Below are positions 7,635 to 15,763 of a DNA stretch of 25,494 nt, piece by piece (the first letter of the stretch is position 1; every line of letters begins with the position of its first letter). The notes under the pieces were generated by a model. That model did not search any database. It was not told the origin of the DNA and worked only from the letters and a program-made list of their open reading frames with translations. The position numbers and the translations under genes were made by a program. The stretch is from Bacteroidales bacterium. GTDB lineage: Bacteria; Bacteroidota; Bacteroidia; Bacteroidales; SM23-62. The stretch spans positions 1 through 25,494 of the forward strand of contig JADHVS010000043.1 of assembly GCA_016783865.1 (NCBI GenBank), written 5' to 3'.

Positions 7635-9477
7635 CTTAAAGATATGTTGGCATAAACCCATCCTGTTACTTATCCTGTTTGTTTTTCTAATTACACACAA
7701 TTATGGTCAGACCAGAATACCTAATTTTGAACACCATGATAGAGGTGAGTTATGGGACACAATGAATGATGATGGTACTCACGGATCACATCCATTAAGA
7801 ACTGGTGATTATTATCCAAGTATGGATTGGCCGGCGGGTCCTCATACTTTTAATGACCCCTGGGATCAACGATCATATCTCTATAAAGCTGGAGTGTGGA
7901 TTGGAGGGAAGTATCAAAATGGAGAGGTGTTTTTAACTCAAAACGGTCCCAGTGAAATTGATAATGGGACATTTGAGGATATTATTAAATATGAGAATTA
8001 TATTGGCTCCCAGGGATATAATCCTGATGAAGCAGAGCAGAAAATAGTAGCTGAATGGACAACTACCACTAATTTTAATTTTCAAAGAACGAGCCGTTCT
8101 TGGAGCTTTCGCAACAATAATGATTACATTATTATTACCTACGACGTAACTAATTTGAATCAGGAAACTATTGACGATGTTTACGTAGGAATTGTTTTCC
8201 TGCTCCGCCCCAGTTACCAGGATTTTCGGAATTGTAACGGGTGGGGTGATGCTCTCAACAGGATTGATGACAGGGTTGAGTATGATAGCACATATAAGAT
8301 GATTTATTCATTTGATTATACAAGTGCTTTTGATTTTATTAATGGTATCGGTAACTGGACTGATGGCGAACTATTGTCACCGGGATTCGCCGGGTTTGCC
8401 TATCTTGATGCCACGGTCCACGGAAATGGAGAAGAACAACCTGCACATATTTTTTTTACCGATTATCTAATTAATGCGATAAATCTATCTCTCTCCGGAA
8501 ATTCGGAAGAAGATCTATATGCAATTGTTTCTGGCCAGGATATTTCACTGCAAACTGCTCAGGGAGATACAATCGTCCCGTTTACAATGATGTCGTTTGG
8601 ACCATACGATATGAATACAGGGGAGACGATTTCATTTTCAATAGTGGAAGCAGTGGATGGTTTGGAATTGGATGACGTAGTGGATCTGGAAAATGATGAA
8701 ATGTTTACCATACAAGACCGGTTTTTAAATGAGGGGTTGGATTCGTTAAGATCAACCGTAGATAATGCGATTGGACTGTTCAACAATAATTTCGTTTTCA
8801 CCAGCTTACCGCCACCATCTCCGGAGATTGATATAATTCCTTCACCAGCTCAACAACTCATATCCGTTACTTGGGATCCGCTGGAAGATATATGGGTAAA
8901 TCCAAAAAGTAATCGGATAAATATTGAAAAATATGTGGTATATCGAAGCGATCACGCCTTTATTGGGCCGTATGATGTAATAAAAAGTAAAATAAGAGTA
9001 AGGAAAGAGCTGGATATTAGCCGGTACTTTAACAACGAAACCGGTAAGTGGCAATATGATGATCCAAGTATTAATCTCGGTGTGGGATATTTCTATGCCG
9101 TGACGACTGTTGATAGTATGGACAATGAAAGTTGGTTCACGAACATGAATGAAATACCAATAAAAGCGGCAAGTGCTCCTGCGGAGGACGTCTTGGATGT
9201 TTCAGTGTTTCCAAATCCATTTCGAAAAGTATCGGGGATACCAACCACTGGTCAGGAAAACACGATTATCTGGACAAATCTGCCATCTCCTTCCACCATA
9301 AAAATTTATACTTCAAGTGGTGAGTGGATTAGAACCATTGATCACGAGGGGGAAACGGGAGATGCAACTTGGGACCAATTAACCAATTCCAAACAACGCA
9401 TTGCGCCGGGGATTTACTACTGGACGGTGGAGTCAGAAGTGGGCTATGCGAAAGGAACATTGATTGTTATAAAATGA
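7624..9477 (+). CDS. Large secreted or outer-membrane-associated protein with C-terminal Ig-like (FlgD/T9SS-like) domain
   Basis: I do not recognise the main body of this 617-residue protein. It has an N-terminal signal peptide (hydrophobic residues about 12-24, cleavage probably after YGQ at 29). The N-terminal two thirds contain aromatic, beta-rich sequence (WDQRSYLYKAGVWIGG, NNNDYIIITYDVTN). A fibronectin-III-like segment follows at about 400-510 (ISVTWDPLEDIW...YVVYRSD...YFYAVTTVD). The final 90 residues (SVFPNPFRK...TIKIYTSSGEWIRTI...GIYYWTVE...GTLIVIK) resemble FlgD-like or T9SS type-A tail domains. It starts inside the last codons of the TonB receptor gene and precedes a PorV-like gene by 12 bases. 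It may therefore be a surface partner of the receptor in place of SusD, but that is inference from position. Confidence 0.7.
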   Translation: MIYNLKICWHKPILLLILFVFLITHNYGQTRIPNFEHHDRGELWDTMNDDGTHGSHPLRTGDYYPSMDWPAGPHTFNDPWDQRSYLYKAGVWIGGKYQNGEVFLTQNGPSEIDNGTFEDIIKYENYIGSQGYNPDEAEQKIVAEWTTTTNFNFQRTSRSWSFRNNNDYIIITYDVTNLNQETIDDVYVGIVFLLRPSYQDFRNCNGWGDALNRIDDRVEYDSTYKMIYSFDYTSAFDFINGIGNWTDGELLSPGFAGFAYLDATVHGNGEEQPAHIFFTDYLINAINLSLSGNSEEDLYAIVSGQDISLQTAQGDTIVPFTMMSFGPYDMNTGETISFSIVEAVDGLELDDVVDLENDEMFTIQDRFLNEGLDSLRSTVDNAIGLFNNNFVFTSLPPPSPEIDIIPSPAQQLISVTWDPLEDIWVNPKSNRINIEKYVVYRSDHAFIGPYDVIKSKIRVRKELDISRYFNNETGKWQYDDPSINLGVGYFYAVTTVDSMDNESWFTNMNEIPIKAASAPAEDVLDVSVFPNPFRKVSGIPTTGQENTIIWTNLPSPSTIKIYTSSGEWIRTIDHEGETGDATWDQLTNSKQRIAPGIYYWTVESEVGYAKGTLIVIK

Positions 9478-9489
9478 GGGATTATTAGT

Positions 9490-10440
9490 GTGCTAAGGCA
9501 GTCTGTAAATATAATTGTCTTTTTTTATTTCTTTTGTTCGGCAGCGATTGGTCAATTGGATTACGGCTTTGAGTTTACAAAGGCGGGAATGTCTGGGCTT
9601 CAATTCCTCAAAATCGATGTGGGTGGTAAGGAAAGCGGGATGGGCGGTGCAGTGTCAACCGTCGTAAGAGATGCAAATGCTGTTTTCTGGAATCCGGCCG
9701 GCATAGCTGATAGCAAAGGATTAAACATTATTTTTACCCGGAACGATTGGCTGGTAAACTCCGAAATTTCCACAATGTCTCTTTCCTATTCATTTAATTT
9801 TGCCTCCTTTGCTTTAAGTGTTCTTTCTTATCAGATTGAGAAATTTGAAGAAACGACAGTTCTGAAGCCGACAGGAACCGGGTATATGGTAAATGCAGGT
9901 GATTTACTAATTGGAGTTGCCGTGTCACGGAAATTTACAGATAAGCTGAATATCGGTGGGCAGGTTAAATATGTACAGGAAACATTGGATGTGTTTAGCT
10001 ATGATAACATCCTGTTTGATTTAGGATCATCCTATGCCACAGGTTACAGAGATCTCAAGCTCGCATTTGTTTTACAGCATTTTGGTCCCGATATAACACC
10101 CGTTTACAGAAAGTTCAAACCACCTCTTCTTTTTAAGATTGGTGCAAGCGATAATATTTATAGATGGGGACCCCAGAAACTTCTCGTCAGTTTGGATGTA
10201 ATTCACCCAACAGATAATAATGAGTGGGTGAGTGTCGGAACTGAATATTCTCTGTATGACAAACTATTTTTGAGATGGGGGTACCGATTCAACCGGGACT
10301 TGGGTGATATGGCATTTGGTTTCGGTGTCGAGTCAATCAAACTTGGTTCAACAACAATTTTTATAGACTATTCCTATATGGATTACGGTGAAATATTCAA
10401 TGAAATCCAGAGATTAACGGTAGGTATTCGTTTCAATTAA
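9490..10440 (+). CDS. PorV/PorQ-like outer-membrane beta-barrel protein
   Basis: This 316-residue protein has a GTG start and a signal peptide (hydrophobic residues 5-19, AIGQ cleavage near 22). Its mature start resembles the PorV/PorQ (UPF0164) family: 'GLQFLKIDVGGKESGMGGAVSTVVRDANAVFWNPAGIA' at about residues 34-72. Alternating hydrophobic strands run to the terminal 'RLTVGIRFN', a normal barrel end for insertion by Bam. In the T9SS, PorV carries cargo to the attachment complex and PorQ shapes the attachment complex; FtsX-independent relatives of unknown role also exist. Two nearby gene products have T9SS-type tails, which makes a link attractive. The gene lies between the receptor/secreted-protein pair and the ABC binding protein, with only 2 bases to the next gene. 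Confidence 0.8.
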   Translation: MLRQSVNIIVFFYFFCSAAIGQLDYGFEFTKAGMSGLQFLKIDVGGKESGMGGAVSTVVRDANAVFWNPAGIADSKGLNIIFTRNDWLVNSEISTMSLSYSFNFASFALSVLSYQIEKFEETTVLKPTGTGYMVNAGDLLIGVAVSRKFTDKLNIGGQVKYVQETLDVFSYDNILFDLGSSYATGYRDLKLAFVLQHFGPDITPVYRKFKPPLLFKIGASDNIYRWGPQKLLVSLDVIHPTDNNEWVSVGTEYSLYDKLFLRWGYRFNRDLGDMAFGFGVESIKLGSTTIFIDYSYMDYGEIFNEIQRLTVGIRFN

Positions 10441-10442
10441 TA

Positions 10443-11771
10443 ATGTTAAGAAAAACAGTTTTAACAGGTTTTTTGGTATTAATGGTAGGGATATTATTCC
10501 TGTATCAAAGCCCGGAACGGGAGAATGTAGGAGAGAGGATCAATGTAAAGTACTGGACTATCGTTGGTCAAAAAGAAGTGGAAAACTATGCGATAAAAAA
10601 GTTTAATAGTATTCAGGATAAAATATTTGTTGAAGCCATATCAATTCCCTGGCAGGATCACGAGAGAAAGATACTTACTTCCGTGCTAAGTGGAGACCCT
10701 CCTGACCTTGTCAGCCAGTTTATACCTGTACCCCGTTGGGCAAGCAGGAATGCGTTAATCCTTTTAGATCAGTTTATAGAGCGGGATCATTTTGATCACA
10801 CAGTTTTCTTCCCGGCTCTTTGGGAAGAGATGAAGTGGAAAAACCATGTTTACGCAATTCCTGTAAACACGGCGTCTTATGCTTTTTTCTATAACCGTGA
10901 GATCTTCAGGGGGGCAGGATTAGATCCAGATATACCACCAAAAACGTGGGAAGATGTTTGGGAGTTATCAAGGCAACTACTGAAGAGAAATGAGAAAGGA
11001 CAGATCGTCTGTATGGGTTATCTTCCCGTCTATGGGAATTTACGGACTTCTAACCTGATTGCCTGGCAACAGGGAGCGCAGTTTACCTCAGAAGATAAAA
11101 CCGTTGTATCCCTGACTAACCCTGAAACTGTAAGCGGGATCCAGTGGGTTGTTGATTTCATTCAAGAATTTGGTTTGAATGAAATTATGGAATTTATGGG
11201 TGGATTTGGTTTTGCTGACCAGCATGGTTTTATTTCTGGGAAAGTAGCGATGATGGTGCTTGACAGCAGTTTTCCTGAACAGATAGGACGTTACGCTCCG
11301 AATCTGGATTACGGGATTACCTACATTCCAAGTTTTAGAGGATCTCCAACTGCGTCCAGTGCCGGTAGCTGGTGGGTGGGGATCCCGCGTGGAGCTGCAA
11401 ATCCGGAGGCTGCTTGGGATTTTATAAAGTTTTTGGTGTCGAAAGAAACTCAGATTGAAACTGCACTACAGACAGAGGAAAATCTCTTTCCAGCAAATAA
11501 ACTTGCTGCCAACGACCCGGTATTCATAACAGACCCATCGATGGAGATTTTCATTCGTCAAATGGATTTTGCGTATTCACCCAGTATCGTACCTCTCGCT
11601 CACGACGTGTTCTGGCGGGAATATTCTCAGGCTGAGGAGAGAGCAATTCACGGCATTCAGACAGTTACCGCAGCGTTAGCCGATGCTGAGGAGCGGATTC
11701 AAACTGAGCTGGACAGGGCTGTGATGTATGATCAGTATGTATATGCTAAACTGAAAAAGGAAGAGAATTAA
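10443..11771 (+). CDS. Sugar ABC transporter substrate-binding protein (MalE/UgpB-like, family 1)
   Basis: This 442-residue protein belongs to the family 1 extracellular solute-binding proteins for oligosaccharides or glycerol-phosphate-type ligands. The body shows 'VKYWTIVGQKEVENYAIKKFNS' near residues 34-56, 'DPPDLVSQF', 'VYAIPVNTASYAFFYNREIFRGAGLDPDIPPKTWEDV', and 'GSWWVGIPRGAANPEAAWDFIKFL', all typical landmarks. The N-terminus has a hydrophobic segment (about 7-22) but no lipobox cysteine, so the protein is either a cleaved soluble periplasmic protein or held by an uncleaved signal anchor. It precedes both permease genes, one base from the first, making a standard importer cassette. The ligand cannot be predicted beyond a sugar or oligosaccharide. 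Confidence 0.93.
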   Translation: MLRKTVLTGFLVLMVGILFLYQSPERENVGERINVKYWTIVGQKEVENYAIKKFNSIQDKIFVEAISIPWQDHERKILTSVLSGDPPDLVSQFIPVPRWASRNALILLDQFIERDHFDHTVFFPALWEEMKWKNHVYAIPVNTASYAFFYNREIFRGAGLDPDIPPKTWEDVWELSRQLLKRNEKGQIVCMGYLPVYGNLRTSNLIAWQQGAQFTSEDKTVVSLTNPETVSGIQWVVDFIQEFGLNEIMEFMGGFGFADQHGFISGKVAMMVLDSSFPEQIGRYAPNLDYGITYIPSFRGSPTASSAGSWWVGIPRGAANPEAAWDFIKFLVSKETQIETALQTEENLFPANKLAANDPVFITDPSMEIFIRQMDFAYSPSIVPLAHDVFWREYSQAEERAIHGIQTVTAALADAEERIQTELDRAVMYDQYVYAKLKKEEN

Positions 11772-11772
11772 G

Positions 11773-12669
11773 TTGCAGTTAACGGCATCGAAAAAAGAAG
11801 TTGCACTCGGATATTTGTTCCTTTCTCCTTGGGTGATAGGATTTGTTCTGTTTGGGCTCTATCCGTTCGTTATGTCATTTTATTACAGTCTCTGTCAATA
11901 TGATGTGTTGCGTATTCCTATGTACGTCGGTTTCGAAAATTACCGGATGATTTTATTTAAGGATCCATATTTCTGGAAATCTATCTGGAATACATTATAT
12001 TACACCGGGTTTCGGACACCTCTAAGCATTGTTGGTTCTTTATTACTGGCTGTTTTCATGAATCGATCTATGCGTGGTATACGGCTGTTTAGGACAATTT
12101 ATTTCATTCCGTCCATCATAACTGGTGTGGTTATGTCTGTTATTTGGATGTGGTTATTTAATCCTCAGATTGGACTGGTCAATATTGTATTAGCGTTTTT
12201 CGGTGTTAAGGGGCCTTTGTGGCTTCAAAGTGCCGAGTGGTCAAAACCAGCAATGATTCTGATGAGTCTCTGGTCCATTGGTGGTGGGAGGATGCTTGTA
12301 TTTTTGGCAGCTCTTCAGGGTGTTCCACAACACCTCTATGAAGCGGTTGAACTGGATGGCGGTAGTGAGAAAGATAAATTTTTTCACATAACATTGCCAA
12401 TAATCTCACCAATAATTTTTCTGTGGACAGTGATCGAGGTAATATTTTCGATGCAGATTTTTACAGAATCCTACGTAATGACAAAAGGGGGGCCACTAAA
12501 CTCGACATTGTTTTATAATCTTTATCTATATAATCGGGCTTTTGAGGATTATAATATGGGATATGCTTCAGCATTGGCCTGGATTTTATTGATCATTACG
12601 TTGTTGCTCACATTAATCCAGTTCAGGATGTCACGGAAAATGGTTTACTATGAAGGTCTGCAGGTCTAA
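11773..12669 (+). CDS. Sugar ABC transporter permease, MalF/UgpA/LacF type
   Basis: This 298-residue inner-membrane protein has six predicted membrane helices: the first at about 10-35 (GYLFLSPWVIGFVLFGLYPF) and the last near 265-285. The EAA loop that contacts the ATPase reads EAVELDGGSEKDKFFHITLP at about 191-210. The length and helix layout fit the MalF/LacF group without the large MalF periplasmic loop. It starts with TTG one base after the binding-protein stop, so the two are translationally coupled. It pairs with the permease at 12696. The cognate ATPase is probably the one 9 kb downstream at 21876. Confidence 0.95.
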   Translation: MQLTASKKEVALGYLFLSPWVIGFVLFGLYPFVMSFYYSLCQYDVLRIPMYVGFENYRMILFKDPYFWKSIWNTLYYTGFRTPLSIVGSLLLAVFMNRSMRGIRLFRTIYFIPSIITGVVMSVIWMWLFNPQIGLVNIVLAFFGVKGPLWLQSAEWSKPAMILMSLWSIGGGRMLVFLAALQGVPQHLYEAVELDGGSEKDKFFHITLPIISPIIFLWTVIEVIFSMQIFTESYVMTKGGPLNSTLFYNLYLYNRAFEDYNMGYASALAWILLIITLLLTLIQFRMSRKMVYYEGLQV

Positions 12670-12695
12670 TCTATGGTAATGACTGGGATAAAAAA

Positions 12696-13523
12696 GTGAT
12701 TAAGAAAATTAGACACATTTTCAATTATGTCGTTTTGATAGGGCTGGCAATTCTAGCTCTTTTACCATTTTTATGGATGATCTCAACCTCATTCAAAGGG
12801 AACGAACAGATCTTTGCCTATCCACCGGAATGGATACCTAAAATATGGCGGTGGCAGAATTATGTGGATATCTGGTCTCAACTGCCGTTTTTGGCCTATT
12901 TCAGAAATTCAGTGTTCATTTCCCTTTTTACCATATTGGGGACACTTCTTTCAAGTTCACTGGTTGCATATGCGTTTGCGGTGTTGAGGTGGCCTGGGCG
13001 CGATAAATTGTTCATTTTTATCCTTGTGACAATGATGCTTCCACTACAGGTGACGATGATTCCGGTGTTTGTTATGTTTAAAAATCTGGGATGGCTTAAC
13101 ACGTTTAAACCACTGATTGTCCCTGCGTTTCTGGGTGGGGGAGCTTTCAACATATTCTTATTAAGGCAGTTTTTTCTACGCGTTCCCCGTGAATTGATTG
13201 ATGCAGCAAGGATTGATGGATGCTCGGAATGGCGGATCTATTGGGAAATAATGCTTCCTATGGCCAAACCTGCATTGGCAACAGTAGCAATTATGACATT
13301 CATGTTCACATGGAACGATTTCTTGGGGCCCCTCATTTATCTCTCAGATAAATTGAAAGGAACGCTGGCTCTGGGCGTTGTAATGTTTGTCGGTCAGCAC
13401 AGTACCGAATGGGGTCAACTAATGGCCATTTCCATTATTATGATGCTTCCGGTAATAATTATCTTCTTTTTATTCCAGCGGTTTTTCATCAAAGGTTTTA
13501 TAATGACCGGAATAAAAGGATAG
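12696..13523 (+). CDS. Sugar ABC transporter permease, MalG/UgpE/LacG type
   Basis: This 275-residue inner-membrane protein has six membrane helices, the first at about 10-30, and an EAA loop reading DAARIDGCSEWRIYWEIMLP at about 169-188. The opening 'LLPFLWMISTSFKGNEQIFAYPPEWIP' and the closing 'FFLFQRFFIKGFIMTGIKG' are hallmarks of the MalG group. The start is GTG. It forms a heterodimeric channel with the preceding permease. The gap to the previous gene is 26 bases. Confidence 0.95.
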   Translation: MIKKIRHIFNYVVLIGLAILALLPFLWMISTSFKGNEQIFAYPPEWIPKIWRWQNYVDIWSQLPFLAYFRNSVFISLFTILGTLLSSSLVAYAFAVLRWPGRDKLFIFILVTMMLPLQVTMIPVFVMFKNLGWLNTFKPLIVPAFLGGGAFNIFLLRQFFLRVPRELIDAARIDGCSEWRIYWEIMLPMAKPALATVAIMTFMFTWNDFLGPLIYLSDKLKGTLALGVVMFVGQHSTEWGQLMAISIIMMLPVIIIFFLFQRFFIKGFIMTGIKG

Positions 13524-13562
13524 AAGGTTATTATAAATGTATGATCAGAAAATAAAAACCAA

Positions 13563-13569
13563 AGGAGGG
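13563..13569 (+). promoter_or_regulatory. Very strong Shine-Dalgarno site
   Basis: AGGAGGG lies 5 bases before the ATG at 13575. It is by far the best ribosome-binding site in the locus, where most genes have weak sites or TTG/GTG starts. This suggests that the small secreted protein is made in larger amounts than its operon neighbours. Confidence 0.7.
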
Positions 13570-13574
13570 TTAAA

Positions 13575-14441
13575 ATGAAAAAAACGATAATACTAGTTTC
13601 AATAATGTTGATATCAACGGGATGTCTTATTGAGGAAGTAGAACAGCCCGATACTATTCAAGCCGGAGAGACATTTCAAACAATAGTTACAGTTACGGAT
13701 ATGAACGCTGAGAACCAAACTCCTCATCCAGGTGTACTTTGTATTATGGTTCCGGATGATTGGTCTTTCGTTTCGGGAGAATACAATGCCAATGGTATTT
13801 ATTTTGGAGATATGATCCTTGATCCAGATTCTGGCAGTGTGTGGTGTACAATTGATGGTCAACCTGTTCTTTTAGACACACTTTTTAATACTCCCGATAG
13901 CATGAAATGGATTTACTTAATTTCGGATACAGGTTATACTCATCCTGGAGATATGTGGTATGAAGCAACTGTTGATTTACAGGTAGGTCAAATGAATGGG
14001 GAATTTCCTATTGGTTATCTTGTAACGGTGAACACGGGGGATATGTTGATGTTCATAAATGATTCTACTGTTAATGGTGAAGATGTTGATTGGGAATTGG
14101 CAGGTCTGGATACTTCTATGAATCATTGGGTCACAGTTACCGGAGGTGCTTCAGTGGATGACAACAAAATCACGCTGAACACATTTGAGTTATCCCAGAA
14201 CTACCCCAATCCTTTTAATCCATCTACTGTTATTACTTACACGATTGATGAAAGAGTAAAGGTTGATCTGTCTGTGTACGATATTACTGGGCGACTTATC
14301 TCTAAACTGGTAGATAGTGTTATGGATTCAGGTGTATATGAGACACTATTTACGGCTGACGGTTTGCCCAGTGGTATGTACTTTTATCAGCTAAAAGCGG
14401 GTGATCGCACCGAAACGAAGAAGATGATCCTGCTGGAATAG
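13575..14441 (+). CDS. Small exported protein: lipoprotein-like N-terminal domain plus T9SS type-A sorting domain
   Basis: This 288-residue protein opens with a hydrophobic signal segment followed by C17 in 'LISTGC', a weak lipobox, so it may be a lipoprotein. Residues 18-190 form a beta-rich domain of unknown function with the block 'GVLCIMVPDDWSFVS' at 53-67 and 'YLISDTGYT' near 114-122. The same domain opens the large protein at 22984. Residues 203-288 are a textbook T9SS type-A sorting domain: 'LSQNYPNPFNPSTVI', then 'VDLSVYDITGRLI', 'SGMYFYQLKAG' and 'TKKMILLE'. It could be a surface binding protein or an anchor. It has the architecture of the 22984 protein without the propeller. The role is unknown; the tail domain is certain. 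Confidence 0.8.
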   Translation: MKKTIILVSIMLISTGCLIEEVEQPDTIQAGETFQTIVTVTDMNAENQTPHPGVLCIMVPDDWSFVSGEYNANGIYFGDMILDPDSGSVWCTIDGQPVLLDTLFNTPDSMKWIYLISDTGYTHPGDMWYEATVDLQVGQMNGEFPIGYLVTVNTGDMLMFINDSTVNGEDVDWELAGLDTSMNHWVTVTGGASVDDNKITLNTFELSQNYPNPFNPSTVITYTIDERVKVDLSVYDITGRLISKLVDSVMDSGVYETLFTADGLPSGMYFYQLKAGDRTETKKMILLE

Positions 14442-14557
14442 GCAAGATCAGGTAAATATCCTGATGGGATTGGTCAATAGATAGAAGAAAAGCAGTCCAT
14501 AGATCCTGTCGGGGGTGGAATAGTAATAGACTCTGCATAAAAATGGTTAACTGTGTA

Positions 14558-14568
14558 GGGGGGGGGGG
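14558..14568 (+). repeat. Eleven-G homopolymer upstream of propeller gene
   Basis: A run of 11 G residues, followed by A and three more G, lies in the 177-base gap between the small secreted protein and the propeller gene, about 50 bases before the latter's start. Such runs are rare in AT-rich DNA. They are classical sites of slipped-strand length change, and they are also error-prone in sequencing. No ORF of interest runs through it. Confidence 0.85.
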
Positions 14569-14618
14569 AGGGAAGTTAAACCTTTGTATCTCCTTACTCA
14601 GAAACTGGTATAACATTG

Positions 14619-15710
14619 GTGAAAAAATTAGAAGTTAAAAAGGTTCGCGACCTCGGTCCGCAGTTTACCGATAATGTCCATCGAATGGTGGGACAGGACG
14701 GTGCTTATTCCATACCATTAAGTAAAAAGACACTTTGGTTTTTCGGGGATACCTTGATTGGTGAGAGACCCACAGAAGGCAGTCTTTGGTATGTTGGTGA
14801 AGAGTCGATTAAACCGGGGGAGTTGGCGGAAGGTTGGGACAGGATTGATGAGATCATCTCAAACACCGGTTTATTGCTGAAACATAATCTTGGTTCTAAA
14901 GGATTTACCGATTTTAAATATATCTGTGATGAATATGGAAACATTAAGCAGTTGGTCAAACCATTGCCTGATGAAAATTTTGTGAAAGAAAGAATCTGGT
15001 GTTTGCATGGATTCCCGTTAAATAATAAACTATACTTATTTTACCAGAAAGTTGAGATAATCGAAGACGAAACTAACCTGTTTCCTGTCTCTTTCAACGT
15101 TATTGGAACTGGCTTATCTGTAGGTGATACGACTAATTGGGATTTTACAAGGCTTGTGCTCAGGGGCTCGACAATAGTCTGGCCGGGTAACCAGCCTCAG
15201 TTTGGGGCAGTGTCATTTAAAATGTATGAAGAGGAACGGATTTACTTGTATGGTGTACTTTTGGATCATATGACGGGTATTCAGAATTGCTACTTGGCAA
15301 GAGTTCGATGGGATGATGTAGAGGATTTTTCTTCATATGAATACCTTGTTAATGATGTGCCGACGTGGAGTCCTGATGTGTATAATGCAAATCCCATTTT
15401 TACTGGACCCCCGAATGAGCTGTCAGTATCAAGAAACGATTATCTGGGTTGTTTCTTAGCGGTTCACTCTAATAATATTACCGGCGAGATAGTCGCAAGA
15501 ACAACTGACCATCTCTGGGGTTCTTGGAGTCCCCCCATTCTTCTTTATAAAGCTGAGAGACTTGTGAAAAATCCTCTCCCTTATCCCCCCTTGATTTATG
15601 CTGCAAAGGAACATCCCGAGCTTGCCAAGAAGGGCGGGAAAATACTTTATATCACCTACATAGAATTTGAGGAATATTACCCCCATTTGCTTGAAGTAGA
15701 ATTAACTTAA
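14619..15710 (+). CDS. Propeller protein without signal peptide, DUF4185/DUF5005-like (paralogue 2)
   Basis: This protein of about 363 residues is related to those at 3315 and 22984. It begins 'VKKLEVKKVRDLGPQFTDN' and then has 'DGAYSIPLSKKTLWFFGDTLIGE' at about 27-49 with D44 in FGDT. Later landmarks are 'NCYLARVRW', 'EIVARTTDHLWGSWS', and a terminal 'HPELAKKGGKILYITYIEF...PHLLEVELT'. There is no signal peptide or membrane segment, so it should be cytoplasmic, unlike its paralogues. It probably acts on imported oligosaccharide together with the glycosidase-like protein that follows by about 50 bases. The start is GTG at 14619 or TTG at 14616, with no clear Shine-Dalgarno site. The propeller family is inferred from shared motifs; the enzymatic activity is unproven. 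Confidence 0.7.
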   Translation: MKKLEVKKVRDLGPQFTDNVHRMVGQDGAYSIPLSKKTLWFFGDTLIGERPTEGSLWYVGEESIKPGELAEGWDRIDEIISNTGLLLKHNLGSKGFTDFKYICDEYGNIKQLVKPLPDENFVKERIWCLHGFPLNNKLYLFYQKVEIIEDETNLFPVSFNVIGTGLSVGDTTNWDFTRLVLRGSTIVWPGNQPQFGAVSFKMYEEERIYLYGVLLDHMTGIQNCYLARVRWDDVEDFSSYEYLVNDVPTWSPDVYNANPIFTGPPNELSVSRNDYLGCFLAVHSNNITGEIVARTTDHLWGSWSPPILLYKAERLVKNPLPYPPLIYAAKEHPELAKKGGKILYITYIEFEEYYPHLLEVELT

Positions 15711-15763
15711 AGGGGCATTTATTAGATGAGCAAAATGAATATATTTTGAGGAAAGGGGAGATA

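Noticed and set aside
4506..9477. SusC/SusD pair
   Set aside because: The receptor is SusC-like, but the following protein lacks the lipobox and tetratricopeptide-like helical repeats of SusD and is beta-rich.
14447..14465. Hairpin ATCAGG...CCTGAT after the small secreted protein gene, as a terminator
   Set aside because: The stem is only 6 bp with a 7-base loop and has no following T run, so it does not qualify as an intrinsic terminator.
14350..14616. 88-codon minus-strand frame with a run of prolines
   Set aside because: The prolines are only the reverse reading of the G11 tract, and the frame overlaps the end of a certain gene; no family resemblance or ribosome site.
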